From positions 434,001-498,000 of the forward strand of contig NZ_JADUCM010000001.1 in the NCBI RefSeq assembly GCF_016009175.1: a stretch of 64,000 nucleotides of DNA, written 5' to 3'. Of this stretch, positions 23,732-32,823 are shown one piece after another (within the stretch, counting starts at the first letter, position 1; each line of letters starts with the position of its first letter). A program made the translations under genes and the position numbers. This stretch comes from Pseudomonas alkylphenolica. Its GTDB lineage: Bacteria; Pseudomonadota; Gammaproteobacteria; Pseudomonadales; Pseudomonadaceae. The notes beneath the pieces were generated by a model, which did not search any database, was not told the origin of the DNA, and was given only the letters and a program-made list of their open reading frames with translations.

Positions 23732-25367
23732 AGACGCGTTCCTTGAAAGGGTCGATGCCAATACGCTGGTAGGTGTCGATGAAGCGCTCGTCTTCGGTGC
23801 GTTTTTCAACGTAGACGTCGATCAGCTTCGAGATGACATCCGGCATGGCGTCCTGGGCGAAGGAAGGGCCGAGGATCTTGCCCAGGCTGGCGTCACGGCT
23901 GGCGCTGCCACCGAGGGAGACCTGGTAGAACTCTTCACCTTTCTTGTCCACTCCGAGAATGCCGATGTGGCCGACGTGGTGGTGACCACAGGCGTTCATG
24001 CAACCGGAAATGTTCAGGTCCAGTTCACCGATGTCGAACAGGTAGTCCAGGTCGTCGAAACGGCGCTGGATGGATTCGGCAATCGGGATCGACTTGGCGT
24101 TGGCCAGGGAGCAGAAGTCGCCACCAGGGCAGCAGATGATGTCGGTCAGCAGGCCGATGTTCGGCGTGGCGAAACCGTTTTCACGCAGCTCAAGCCACAG
24201 CGCGTGCAGTTGGCTCTGCTCGACATCGGCGAGGATGATGTTCTGCTCGTGGGAGGTGCGCAGCTGGCCGAAGCTGTAGCGCTCGGCAAGATCGGCGACG
24301 GCATCGAGCTGTTTGTCAGTCAGGTCGCCCGGGGCAACGCCGGTAGGCTTGAGCGACAGGGTCACGGCCACGTAGCCTGGCTTCTTGTGCGCCAGCACGT
24401 TGCGGGTGCGCCAGCGGGCAAAGCCCGGGTGCTGTTGCTCGAGCTCGCTGAAGTCGAGGTTGTCCAGCGCCTTGTAGTCCGGGTCAACGAAGTGCTTGGC
24501 GACACGCTGTACTTCGGCTTCGGTCAGCGTGGTGCTGCCACCGCGCAGGTGGGCCATTTCGGCCTCGACCTTCTCGGCGAAGACTTCCGGGGTCAGTGCT
24601 TTGACCAGGATCTTGATCCGCGCCTTGTACTTGTTGTCGCGACGGCCGTAGCGGTTGTATACCCGCAGGATCGCGTCCAGGTAGCTGAGCAGGTCTTGCC
24701 ACGGCAGGAATTCGTTGATGAAGGCGCCGACCACCGGGGTACGGCCCAGGCCGCCACCCACCAGGACACGGAAGCCCAGCTCGCCAGCGGCGTTGTACAC
24801 CGGCTCCAGGCCGATATCGTGGACTTCAATGGCCGCGCGGTCGCTGCTAGAGCCGTTGATGGCAATTTTGAACTTGCGCGGCAGGTAGGCGAATTCGGGG
24901 TGGAATGTAGTCCACTGGCGAACGATCTCGCACCATGGGCGCGGGTCGATCACTTCATCGGCAGCGACACCGGCGAACTGGTCGGTGGTGACGTTGCGCA
25001 GGCAGTTGCCGCTGGTCTGGATGGCGTGCATCTGCACGGTCGCAAGCTCGGCCAGAATCTCCGGGATGTCTTCCAGGGCTGGCCAGTTGTATTGCACGTT
25101 TTGCCGGGTGCTGATGTGGGCATAGCCCTTGTCGTAGTCGCGCGCGATCTTCGCCAGCATCCGAGTCTGACGCGACGTCAGCTGGCCATAAGGCACAGCG
25201 ACCCGCAACATCGGGGCAAAACGTTGGATATAGAGGCCATTTTGCAGGCGCAGGGGGCGGAACTCTTCTTCGCTCAGCTCACCGGCCAGATAGCGTCGGG
25301 TCTGATCTCGGAACTGCTTGACGCGGTCCTCGATGATCCGCTGATCGTACTCGTCGTATACGTACAT
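23715..25367 (-). CDS. cysI: Ferredoxin/NADPH-type nitrite/sulfite reductase hemoprotein
   Basis: A 550-residue siroheme enzyme with the duplicated ferredoxin-like halves of the family. An N-terminal half has LRLQNGLYIQRFAPMLRVAVPYGQL and TRQNVQYNWPALEDIPEIL. The 4Fe-4S/siroheme Cys ligands are CCPGGDFC and GCMNACGHHHVGHIG near residues 420-480. The start at 25367 (MYVYDEYDQRII) follows AGGACCCC. It reduces sulfite to sulfide for cysteine synthesis in the cytoplasm. The companion DUF934 gene overlaps its end. The 200 bases upstream are AT-rich, as is common in CysB-controlled promoters, but no defined site was found. Confidence 0.92.
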   Translation of the reverse strand: MYVYDEYDQRIIEDRVKQFRDQTRRYLAGELSEEEFRPLRLQNGLYIQRFAPMLRVAVPYGQLTSRQTRMLAKIARDYDKGYAHISTRQNVQYNWPALEDIPEILAELATVQMHAIQTSGNCLRNVTTDQFAGVAADEVIDPRPWCEIVRQWTTFHPEFAYLPRKFKIAINGSSSDRAAIEVHDIGLEPVYNAAGELGFRVLVGGGLGRTPVVGAFINEFLPWQDLLSYLDAILRVYNRYGRRDNKYKARIKILVKALTPEVFAEKVEAEMAHLRGGSTTLTEAEVQRVAKHFVDPDYKALDNLDFSELEQQHPGFARWRTRNVLAHKKPGYVAVTLSLKPTGVAPGDLTDKQLDAVADLAERYSFGQLRTSHEQNIILADVEQSQLHALWLELRENGFATPNIGLLTDIICCPGGDFCSLANAKSIPIAESIQRRFDDLDYLFDIGELDLNISGCMNACGHHHVGHIGILGVDKKGEEFYQVSLGGSASRDASLGKILGPSFAQDAMPDVISKLIDVYVEKRTEDERFIDTYQRIGIDPFKERVYAANH

Positions 25368-25585
25368 AGGGGTCCTGTTCTCAAGCTGCTTGCAGCTAAT
25401 CGCGCGCACGGCCGCGCACTCCCAAAGCGGAGCGGAAGAAAGATAGCAGTTTGCGTTTATGCGCAAAAGTGATGTTTTTGCATATAAAAAGAACCATTTG
25501 GACTAAGTGAGACTGACTGGCATTTGGCCGCTTGAGGCGCTGTGGTGTTTATAATCAATGGTTTGAATAGCAGGAGCGAATCCGC

Positions 25586-26668
25586 ATGCTCAAGGCCTTG
25601 TGCCAAAGCCTATGCCTGAGTCTGCCGCTGGCAGCCAGCGCACAGGCCGCGTCGGTGGTGTTTCTGAATCCTGGCTATTCCAACGAGACCTTCTGGGTCA
25701 GTTATTCGCGCTTCATGCAGGCAGCCGCCCAGGACCTGGGTATGGAACTGCGGGTCGAGTACATGGAACGGCGACCGGAGCGAGCGTTGACCCAGGCACG
25801 CAAAGTACTCAGCAGTGCAGATCGTCCGGACTATCTGGTACTGGTCAACGAGCAGTACGTAGCCCCGGAAATCATCCGTCTTTCGCATGACAGCGGAGTA
25901 AAGCTCTTCCTGGTCAACAACGGCCTTACGCCGAGTCAGGCCGAATTGATTGAGCGCGCGCCGGAAAAGTACGGGCCAGTGCTCGGCACGCTGGTCAACA
26001 ACGATGAGCCGGCCGGCTACCAGATGCTCAAGGAACTCATTGCCCTGCGTACACGACCGGGGATCACCCAGCCCAGCGAGTTGCTGGCCTTTTCCGGAAT
26101 CAAGACCACGCCGGCCGCGCAGCTTCGCGAGAAGGGCATGCGCCGGGCACTGGCTGAGCACCCGGAGGTGCGCTTGCGTCAGCTGGTGTACGGTGGCTGG
26201 GAGCAGCAACGGGCGTATCAGCAGGCCCAGCAGTTGCTGAAGCGGTATCCGCGCATCGACCTGGTCTGGTCGGCCAATGACGAAATGGCCTTTGGCGCCA
26301 TGCAGGCCTTTGTCGAGGCCGGTCGTACCCCGGGCAGGGATGTTCTCTTCAGCGCCGTCAACAGCTCCCCTCAGGCCTTGCAGGACCGTATCGACGGACG
26401 AATCAGCGTATTGATGGGTGGGCACTTTTCCCTTGGCGGATGGGCCATGGTGTTGTTGCACGATGATGCGCTGAATCTGCCAATCGATCGTGACGGGCAG
26501 CGCAACCATCAGGTGCCTGTGCTGCAACTGATCGATCCGGGGCGCGCCCGGCGCTGGCTGAAACTGCAGGACCAGGCCGACTATGGTCTGGACTTCAATC
26601 GCTTCAGCGCGCAGGGGCGCGCTGCCAGCTACCGCTATCCGTTCCTTCAGGCGCCGATTGACTATTGA
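25586..26668 (+). CDS. Orphan periplasmic sugar-type binding protein
   Basis: A 360-residue periplasmic-binding-protein-4 type protein. Residues 1-21 form a signal peptide (CLSLPLAASAQA-A). The mature part shows the two-lobed pattern of ribose/LuxP-like proteins (VVFLNPGYSNETFWVSYSRFMQAAA; DYLVLVNEQYVAPEI; VWSANDEMAFGAMQAF; GHFSLGGWAMVLLHD). No ABC ATPase or permease gene is adjacent, so it may feed a distant transporter or act as the sensing partner of a signalling protein. A TATAAT hexamer at 25550-25555 is a likely -10 without a convincing -35. Confidence 0.88.
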   Translation: MLKALCQSLCLSLPLAASAQAASVVFLNPGYSNETFWVSYSRFMQAAAQDLGMELRVEYMERRPERALTQARKVLSSADRPDYLVLVNEQYVAPEIIRLSHDSGVKLFLVNNGLTPSQAELIERAPEKYGPVLGTLVNNDEPAGYQMLKELIALRTRPGITQPSELLAFSGIKTTPAAQLREKGMRRALAEHPEVRLRQLVYGGWEQQRAYQQAQQLLKRYPRIDLVWSANDEMAFGAMQAFVEAGRTPGRDVLFSAVNSSPQALQDRIDGRISVLMGGHFSLGGWAMVLLHDDALNLPIDRDGQRNHQVPVLQLIDPGRARRWLKLQDQADYGLDFNRFSAQGRAASYRYPFLQAPIDY

Positions 26669-26754
26669 TAATTCCTTACTTGAGTAAAGGACATTGCTGG
26701 ACTTAACTGCTACGGGTGACGTGCATTCCCATAACCACTACAAGAGGCGATGCA

Positions 26755-26865
26755 ATGGGAAACTCGACCAAAGTGAAGAGTGACAGCCATGTCGATGCCT
26801 GGGCGATACTCTGTTTGATTGTGCTGGTTGTTGTGACCGCGGTGTATTGGGTCAGCCACCAGTAA
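26755..26865 (+). CDS. Small single-helix membrane protein, 36 aa
   Basis: A 36-codon gene, ATG 26755 to TAA 26865, with AGAGGC upstream. A charged N-terminus (MGNSTKVKSDSHVDA) precedes one membrane helix (WAILCLIVLVVVTAVYWV) ending SHQ. Similar tiny proteins seem familiar from other pseudomonads, but the function is unknown. Confidence 0.65.
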   Translation: MGNSTKVKSDSHVDAWAILCLIVLVVVTAVYWVSHQ

Positions 26866-26895
26866 CCTTCCCTTCAAGACCGTGTTGCAACCTGA

Positions 26896-26923
26896 GCGCC
26901 TGCGGAGGGATTCCCGCAGGCGC
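26896..26923. terminator. Hairpin after the 36-aa gene
   Basis: A 10-bp perfect stem GCGCCTGCGG/CCGCAGGCGC with an 8-base loop, 31 bases after the stop. No T run follows, so termination is possible but not certain. The remaining bases to 27030 show only the next leader. Confidence 0.55.
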
Positions 26924-27030
26924 ACGCGGCCAAGCACAGGTGACTTGGTCCGCGTATAGATACATGTAGCGCAGTGACGTTTCTGTTCACTGCTCTGATG
27001 ACGGCTCCCTCATCCGCAATGGAGTCCGTC

Positions 27031-30000
27031 ATGACCTCTTCCATCACGCCCGGTAACGACGTATTTACCGATTCAGGGACGCATGTTCCGTCATCGGGTC
27101 TGCCACCGATCACAATTGCCAGCCACTTTTACCAACCCACCCCGATCGATACCTTCGACCTGACGCAGGTCGCAGAGGGCGTTTTTCTCTGGGACAACGG
27201 CGATGCGATTCTGCTGGAGCGCCTGCAAGCGTTGGCCATTGATGTGGCGCAGGCGCAAGGTGAAAGCGCGCACGCGAACACCTCGACTTTTCTCCTGGCA
27301 CTACAGGCCCAGGTCGATCTTGAGATCGACGTCAGCTTTGATGCCGAGATTCCCGAAACAGCGTGGCACTTCAGTTTGATGGCCGCGCACAACGCGTTGC
27401 TAGCTGCGACGCAGGTACAGGCCGACGCCTCAGCGGAATCGTCCATGACTACACCATTGCCTTTGGTCTCCCTGCGCGGGGAACTGATCCAGGCAGCGGC
27501 GATGGGCACGCTCACCCAGTCGTTGGTGAAGGCAGGCGTATTTATTTGTGATGAGGACTGGCCTGTCGATTCACCAGATCTCCAGCAAGCTGCGGTAACC
27601 GTTGCTGACCGGTTGGCAGTGAACACAGCGGTGGATGCAGACGATTTTGTGCGAGAGTTGCAGCGGCAAATCGATGTCGAGATCACCGCGCAGATGGAGG
27701 CCGATCCACCTGGTATCGACGTGCTGGTGTTCCTTATGGCCGCCCACAACGCGCTCAATTCTCTGTTGGCGCATGCGCTCCTGCCTGCAGCGTTCCAGTC
27801 GGATGCGCCGACAGTGGTGTCAAACCCAGAACCGGTTGACCCGGACGAGGCGTCGCAGAACGCTACCTTGGTCACAGTGCACCCACACGGTGACGAACCT
27901 GTTTTACTGACCGCCGACGAGAAACAGGCTAGCGACCTTGTGTATCAAGCGCAGAAAGTTGTGACGTCGTTTTATGGAGCGCTGAATCTGCCGCTTAGAG
28001 CGCGGCTGAATGCGCATTATCTGACGCCTCCGGTTGATATGGGGGAGCTGAAGAAAATCGTTACAGATATCAAGGCGCGAGTCAGTGCCTCATTGACAGG
28101 GCTTGCTGGGTATGTCGTAGACGTCGATTCGCTATCCATCCATACCGCTCGTACCAACAAGCCTGCTGTCAGCGGTCGACTTTGGGCCTGGCTGTCCCAC
28201 GGAACGCCATTTCAGCTAGCGCCGCCTCAGATGAACCGGGATGCCTATGATTTCGTCAAGAACAGTTGGCTGACGCTTGATGGCGCGCTTTTTACCAATG
28301 CTGATGGTGAGGCGGTGACAGTCAACGACGTGATCCGCATCGGGCGAGACCTCGATATCGGCCAAAAAATAGCGGACAAATGCGACCAGTGGGGGCGTGA
28401 GGGTGCCATTGCGGTCTCGATTGCCCAGGAAGCACTGAAGGATTTCGGGATTACCTTGCTCAACGCGTTGAAGGCGCAACGCATCACGCTTGAGCAGTAT
28501 CAGCAGTTGCGAGCCAGTGCCGGGTTGTCAGCCGGTGGGGATACTGGCGATGATCCTTATTCATATGGCAATCAGCGCCTGCAGATCGAGGCGCATGATG
28601 TGCCGGTATTTGGGCTGCGAGCCCGTAGGGCCAACTTCATCTATGCCGCCACGGAGCCGGAAGGCCAACTGTTTATTGCCGACCTGGATAACGATCTCAG
28701 CGCGACAGATGTTTTCATCAAAGCGTTTCGCAGCAACCTCTGGGGCACTCGACAGAGTCTCGATGGGTGGTCCTGGAAACTGCTGGGGCCAGCGGCCCAG
28801 AAGGCAGTAATGGCAAAACTTCCCCAACCGTTGCCGCATCAACCGAGTAAAGACCGTCCCGCCACGGCTTACTGGACGGCTCAGGGCGTCTATGTGAGCA
28901 AAACGGATTATGACCGCAAGGCCAGCGGCGTGAAGGTGACAGTGCCATACAGCATTCGCCCGGATTCCACGTTCGCTGCGCTTTTGGGGAAAACCCGGCG
29001 GGCTCATCTCGCGGCAAAGATTAAAGAGCAATTTACTCCCAACCAGCAGAGCAGCGTGGCGCATGCGCTCCGACTGGGGTCCGAGTTCGTTTCCTTTGTG
29101 CTAGATGTGCTGTTGATAGCGGTACCTGGAAAAGTGAAGCTGCCCGGCAGGGCTTTGCTGTTCAAGGCAATGTTTCTCAAACAGTTGGCGGTCGACCTCC
29201 CCAGCAGTGTCTTGGCGAAGAAATGGAACGAGGCAGGTGAAGCGCTGACCGAGTTTTTTGAAACCGTGCTGGAAATGGGCGCGACCCGCAAAGCCGCGAA
29301 GCTGACCAAGGTACGCCTCGATCAGTTGAGCCAGGCACTGCTGCCAGGCAAGTATGGCAACACCGGACAGCCCCCGGACGCTCCGTTGCCCGCACCCGCA
29401 CCGATGCTGCGCAGTATGCTGCCGCCCGCACTGCAAGGGCTGGAGGATGGCAAGCTGTCTGAGATGTTTCGCCAGTCAGGCGTGAGCAGCCCTGAATTGC
29501 GTGCCATGAAGTCTGGTCAGGTCCCCATGGGTATGGAGCTGGCTGTGGAAGCCTCCCAAGCCATGAACCGGGTGCTCCTGGCGCAGGCGAAACAGAGTCT
29601 GGACACGTCAGGCTATAGCGAATTACCCACCAGTGTGGAATGGCCGGTCGTAGGGCTGCTTAGTCATCATCTGGACGTCTGCATCACAGTGTTGGGCCCG
29701 GACGGCTCGTCGTTGAGGCGTTTTGAACCGGTGAGTGGCAGTCTGATACCTGGGGGCAACCAGACCAAACCTGAGGTCAAGTTGACGCGGTATAGCGCTT
29801 GGCACTTCGGTGAGGGTACTGCAAACCAGCAGGGCGTGATCGCCAATTCACTCTTCCATTATGTGCAGCCTGCAGGTGCACATAAGGGCAGTCGGTCGGA
29901 GCAGGCGATTCGCCTCAAGGAAGAGACTGCCAAACTGTTGCATTCCCCAGAGATCGAGCGTGCTTTTGACCGTGCCATCCACCATGGCGCGCGCCCGCGC

Positions 30001-32496
30001 GCCAGCGTTCCAGTCGCAGACCGCATACTGCTCGCAGCCACGGTAGAAGGCAAAGACACTGTTGTACAGGGCGCATTAAGCGGCGCGGCGACACGCTGTG
30101 TTAGCGCCGAGTGCGAACGGCGGGTGCCGGACGCCGGCAGCGTTGAGAACCTCGACAAAGCCAGATTACAAACGGACCTTGCCCTTCTCAGCGGTGAATC
30201 GGGGCTGTCTGTTCCACCGGCGCTGACGCACAGTGCCGAATCGCTTTACCTGTCGGGGTTGATGAACCTGTTCAGCGAAGTTCAGGGTGCGGACAAAGCC
30301 GTTGCTGTTCGGGTGCTCGTTGCGAGCAAAAGTGTTGCGGTGTGGGGCGATGAAGGCGCTCCACAGGTGCTGGTGCTCGAACGGCGCGGGGCGCCGGATT
30401 CGCATGACTACCTGGGCAAGCTGGATGCCCGAGACACCGTGACCCCCAGTGCGCAGGCCGCGAACCCACTGAGTGACCTGGTGCTGCAACTGATGGACGA
30501 TGATGCCCGCGACAGGCTGGGTATAAACATTGACGAGCCCCATGTGTTGACCCGGCGCGTCATGGACAAGTTGCTGAAGAACCGTGCACCTGCGAGTGCC
30601 CAGGGACGCCTGCGCGGGCTTGATGTAACACCACAGGCTCGGCTTTCCATCTATGTACAGGCTGTGACGCTCACGGCGAGTCCGGGGGCGGACGGCTTGA
30701 CGCGTCAGGCGTCGAAGGTCTGGCTGGAGTGGGGCCACGGTGCGCTGGAGGTTCAGGCTGAGGGCGACGCGTGGCGCGTGATGTCGGCTGCCGGCGGGGC
30801 CGGGCCGTTGATGCTGCGTAGCTACGCCGAATGGCGGATCCTGCAGGAGCCGGTAGCAGCGCTTGAACGGCTCGATGGTGCTCAGGTCCTGGCTCCGCTG
30901 TTGTTAGCCAAACTTGACGAGATGCTGACCCGCGAGCCGTCAGCCCGGATCTATCACGTTTGGGCTGACGATGGCGTACAAGGGGGAAATTACATTGCGT
31001 TCAAAAGCGGCAACCGGGCGTACTATCGCGTGCGACCGGCAGAGGCGGGCGCGACCGAGCTGGAAGTAGCCCGGCCGGATGGCAGTGGCAGTGGCGTTTG
31101 GATCCGTCAGGGGCCAGGTGGCGTCTGGGAGACGGCGGGGACGTTGATAGGCGGGGCACCCGGCGATCAGCCTGTCGTTATGTGGCGGCCGTGGGGTTCA
31201 GCAACTCCCCGCCCGATTCCGACCGGGTTTGGCATACAGGGATCCCCCTATGAAGCATGGTTCAGGGCCCAGGCTGGCAGCCATAAATCGGAAAATCCTT
31301 TTTATCCGTTCGTTTGGCCGAAGGGGCAGAAGGCCGAGTATCAACTCCTTCTCAATAATAGTACTGACGTGTTGAGGCAAAAAAGTTCCGCGGCCAACAT
31401 CGCCACCAAGGTCGAGGTGTTTTCCAATCAGTGGCAGATGCCGTTGGATCTCACGTCGTTGCCGTTTTTCGATATGCCAGGAAAAATCTCAACCGAAGTG
31501 CGGTTTGTCAGTGGGGCACTGATAGCCAATCTCATTGGCAAGCGGGTAGCGGGTCAGCCTGTGGTGCGGCGCATTCTGGAACCCATGTCTGGTTCTGGAT
31601 TCTACTCCAACTATGCCAGAGCAGTCGGTTTTACCGGCGCGATGCAAGTTAATGATAAGAACCCGCTTATCCAATGGACACAGCGCGTGATAGTCGAGCA
31701 ACCCGACCAGGTCAAGCACTACATCGAAAGCATCAAGGTCAACCTGGCGGCACTTGCGTATGAAGGCACAGGTGTACGGTTCGACAGCATTGACTTGAAA
31801 AAGCAGTTCGCAACAATTGCGGACGCGGAAGTCTTTATGGTTTCTGAAGCGGCAAGCCGGATACGTGAGGACATCAAGCACTATTTTTACCGGCTGATCG
31901 ATACTCACTTTATATTGGCGTCAGGCGGTATCGGCGTCCGCTCGCCACTCCCTGAAGTCGAGGCCCGGGCATTTCTGGCAGCAGCCTTCTACTTGATGCA
32001 AAACAATTCAGCACAATATGCTGCGGTTAGAATTAATAACCTAGGCCGGCTTGACTTGCCGTTGTCATCTGTTGTGCGAGACAGACAGTTCGTGTCTCTG
32101 TTGTACAGCGGAATCGCCAACATCGAGCACTTGAACTATCTCAGCCACCTCCATACCGCTCAGGGTGAGAGCTCGGTGTTTACGGATTACAACGGCTGGG
32201 AAATGTTCAACGCGATTGAAGGTACGACCAAACACGGTGACCTCGCTATCCTCAGCGGACATTTCAGTGATAACTACCTCTCCGAAGTCCAGTTCATGGA
32301 AAAGATCGCGACTCATGTCGTACCGTTCGTCAACGACGGTGGACGGGTGGTCATCATCAACGGCCATAGCATCTATAAAGCCGAGGAATTTTCCGCGCTA
32401 GGTTTTCAGGTGTTCGAGATCACGACCCAGTCGACGACCTACCTGCTGGCCGTCAACACACAGGTGGTGACGGATGTGGGACTGGCGATCAATTGA
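27031..32496 (+). CDS. Giant toxin-like protein with duplicated N-terminus and degenerate D12-methyltransferase-like C-terminus
   Basis: An 1821-residue protein; the start at 27031 has GGAG 6 bases upstream. The N-terminus carries a tandem duplication (about 35-135 and 160-265) marked by LQAQVDLEID/LQRQIDVEIT and SLMAAHNALLAA/FLMAAHNALNSL. The middle (about 300-900) resembles dermonecrotic-toxin-like (DUF6543) regions of Pseudomonas, including a hydrophobic stretch FVSFVLDVLLIAVPG. The last 330 residues look like a D12-class DNA adenine methyltransferase: EPMSGSGFYSNY at 1517 is SAM motif I and VNDKNPL fits motif II. The catalytic DPPY position reads SGHF (1742-1745). It is probably an effector with an altered or different enzyme activity. 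No signal peptide or secretion partner is nearby. Confidence 0.6.
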   Translation: MTSSITPGNDVFTDSGTHVPSSGLPPITIASHFYQPTPIDTFDLTQVAEGVFLWDNGDAILLERLQALAIDVAQAQGESAHANTSTFLLALQAQVDLEIDVSFDAEIPETAWHFSLMAAHNALLAATQVQADASAESSMTTPLPLVSLRGELIQAAAMGTLTQSLVKAGVFICDEDWPVDSPDLQQAAVTVADRLAVNTAVDADDFVRELQRQIDVEITAQMEADPPGIDVLVFLMAAHNALNSLLAHALLPAAFQSDAPTVVSNPEPVDPDEASQNATLVTVHPHGDEPVLLTADEKQASDLVYQAQKVVTSFYGALNLPLRARLNAHYLTPPVDMGELKKIVTDIKARVSASLTGLAGYVVDVDSLSIHTARTNKPAVSGRLWAWLSHGTPFQLAPPQMNRDAYDFVKNSWLTLDGALFTNADGEAVTVNDVIRIGRDLDIGQKIADKCDQWGREGAIAVSIAQEALKDFGITLLNALKAQRITLEQYQQLRASAGLSAGGDTGDDPYSYGNQRLQIEAHDVPVFGLRARRANFIYAATEPEGQLFIADLDNDLSATDVFIKAFRSNLWGTRQSLDGWSWKLLGPAAQKAVMAKLPQPLPHQPSKDRPATAYWTAQGVYVSKTDYDRKASGVKVTVPYSIRPDSTFAALLGKTRRAHLAAKIKEQFTPNQQSSVAHALRLGSEFVSFVLDVLLIAVPGKVKLPGRALLFKAMFLKQLAVDLPSSVLAKKWNEAGEALTEFFETVLEMGATRKAAKLTKVRLDQLSQALLPGKYGNTGQPPDAPLPAPAPMLRSMLPPALQGLEDGKLSEMFRQSGVSSPELRAMKSGQVPMGMELAVEASQAMNRVLLAQAKQSLDTSGYSELPTSVEWPVVGLLSHHLDVCITVLGPDGSSLRRFEPVSGSLIPGGNQTKPEVKLTRYSAWHFGEGTANQQGVIANSLFHYVQPAGAHKGSRSEQAIRLKEETAKLLHSPEIERAFDRAIHHGARPRASVPVADRILLAATVEGKDTVVQGALSGAATRCVSAECERRVPDAGSVENLDKARLQTDLALLSGESGLSVPPALTHSAESLYLSGLMNLFSEVQGADKAVAVRVLVASKSVAVWGDEGAPQVLVLERRGAPDSHDYLGKLDARDTVTPSAQAANPLSDLVLQLMDDDARDRLGINIDEPHVLTRRVMDKLLKNRAPASAQGRLRGLDVTPQARLSIYVQAVTLTASPGADGLTRQASKVWLEWGHGALEVQAEGDAWRVMSAAGGAGPLMLRSYAEWRILQEPVAALERLDGAQVLAPLLLAKLDEMLTREPSARIYHVWADDGVQGGNYIAFKSGNRAYYRVRPAEAGATELEVARPDGSGSGVWIRQGPGGVWETAGTLIGGAPGDQPVVMWRPWGSATPRPIPTGFGIQGSPYEAWFRAQAGSHKSENPFYPFVWPKGQKAEYQLLLNNSTDVLRQKSSAANIATKVEVFSNQWQMPLDLTSLPFFDMPGKISTEVRFVSGALIANLIGKRVAGQPVVRRILEPMSGSGFYSNYARAVGFTGAMQVNDKNPLIQWTQRVIVEQPDQVKHYIESIKVNLAALAYEGTGVRFDSIDLKKQFATIADAEVFMVSEAASRIREDIKHYFYRLIDTHFILASGGIGVRSPLPEVEARAFLAAAFYLMQNNSAQYAAVRINNLGRLDLPLSSVVRDRQFVSLLYSGIANIEHLNYLSHLHTAQGESSVFTDYNGWEMFNAIEGTTKHGDLAILSGHFSDNYLSEVQFMEKIATHVVPFVNDGGRVVIINGHSIYKAEEFSALGFQVFEITTQSTTYLLAVNTQVVTDVGLAIN

Positions 32497-32507
32497 GGGG
32501 GGCGAGA

Positions 32508-32726
32508 TTAACGGGCGGTCAGGTGCAGGGCCAGTTGCACCAGGCCGACCAGCACCAGGATGAAGACCAGGGTGAACGCGGTGCCCAGGGCAATGAAATG
32601 GCTGGCCTTGCCATGGGTGAAATCACGCGCGCGGTTCTTGCCGGTTTGCACGCCAAATGCAGCGGCCAGGATGCTTTGCAGCATCTGCCAGAAGGTGGGC
32701 GGTTTGCCCTGGGTGGGTTCGTCCAT
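32508..32726 (-). CDS. DUF2970 small membrane protein
   Basis: A 72-residue protein with the DUF2970 pattern: PPTFWQMLQSILAAAFGVQTGKNRARDFTHGKASHFIALG, then a membrane helix (TAFTLVFILVLVGLVQLALHL). Function unknown. It lies convergent with the toxin-like gene, 12 bases from its stop. Confidence 0.9.
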   Translation of the reverse strand: MDEPTQGKPPTFWQMLQSILAAAFGVQTGKNRARDFTHGKASHFIALGTAFTLVFILVLVGLVQLALHLTAR

Positions 32727-32786
32727 GAGGGGCTCCTGGTGCAGGTATCCCCATTAGTGTAGACCTTGCGGGCTTTATCGCCGGCA

Positions 32787-32816
32787 AGCCGGCTCCTCCG
32801 GGCGTAGGAGCCGGCT
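32787..32816. repeat. REP-type palindrome downstream of metH
   Basis: An 11-bp perfect inverted repeat AGCCGGCTCCT/AGGAGCCGGCT with an 8-base loop, preceded by GCGGGCTTTATCGCCGGCA. This is the standard Pseudomonas REP form and lies 8 bases past the metH stop, where it may stabilise or end the transcript. Confidence 0.8.
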
Positions 32817-32823
32817 CACGGGT

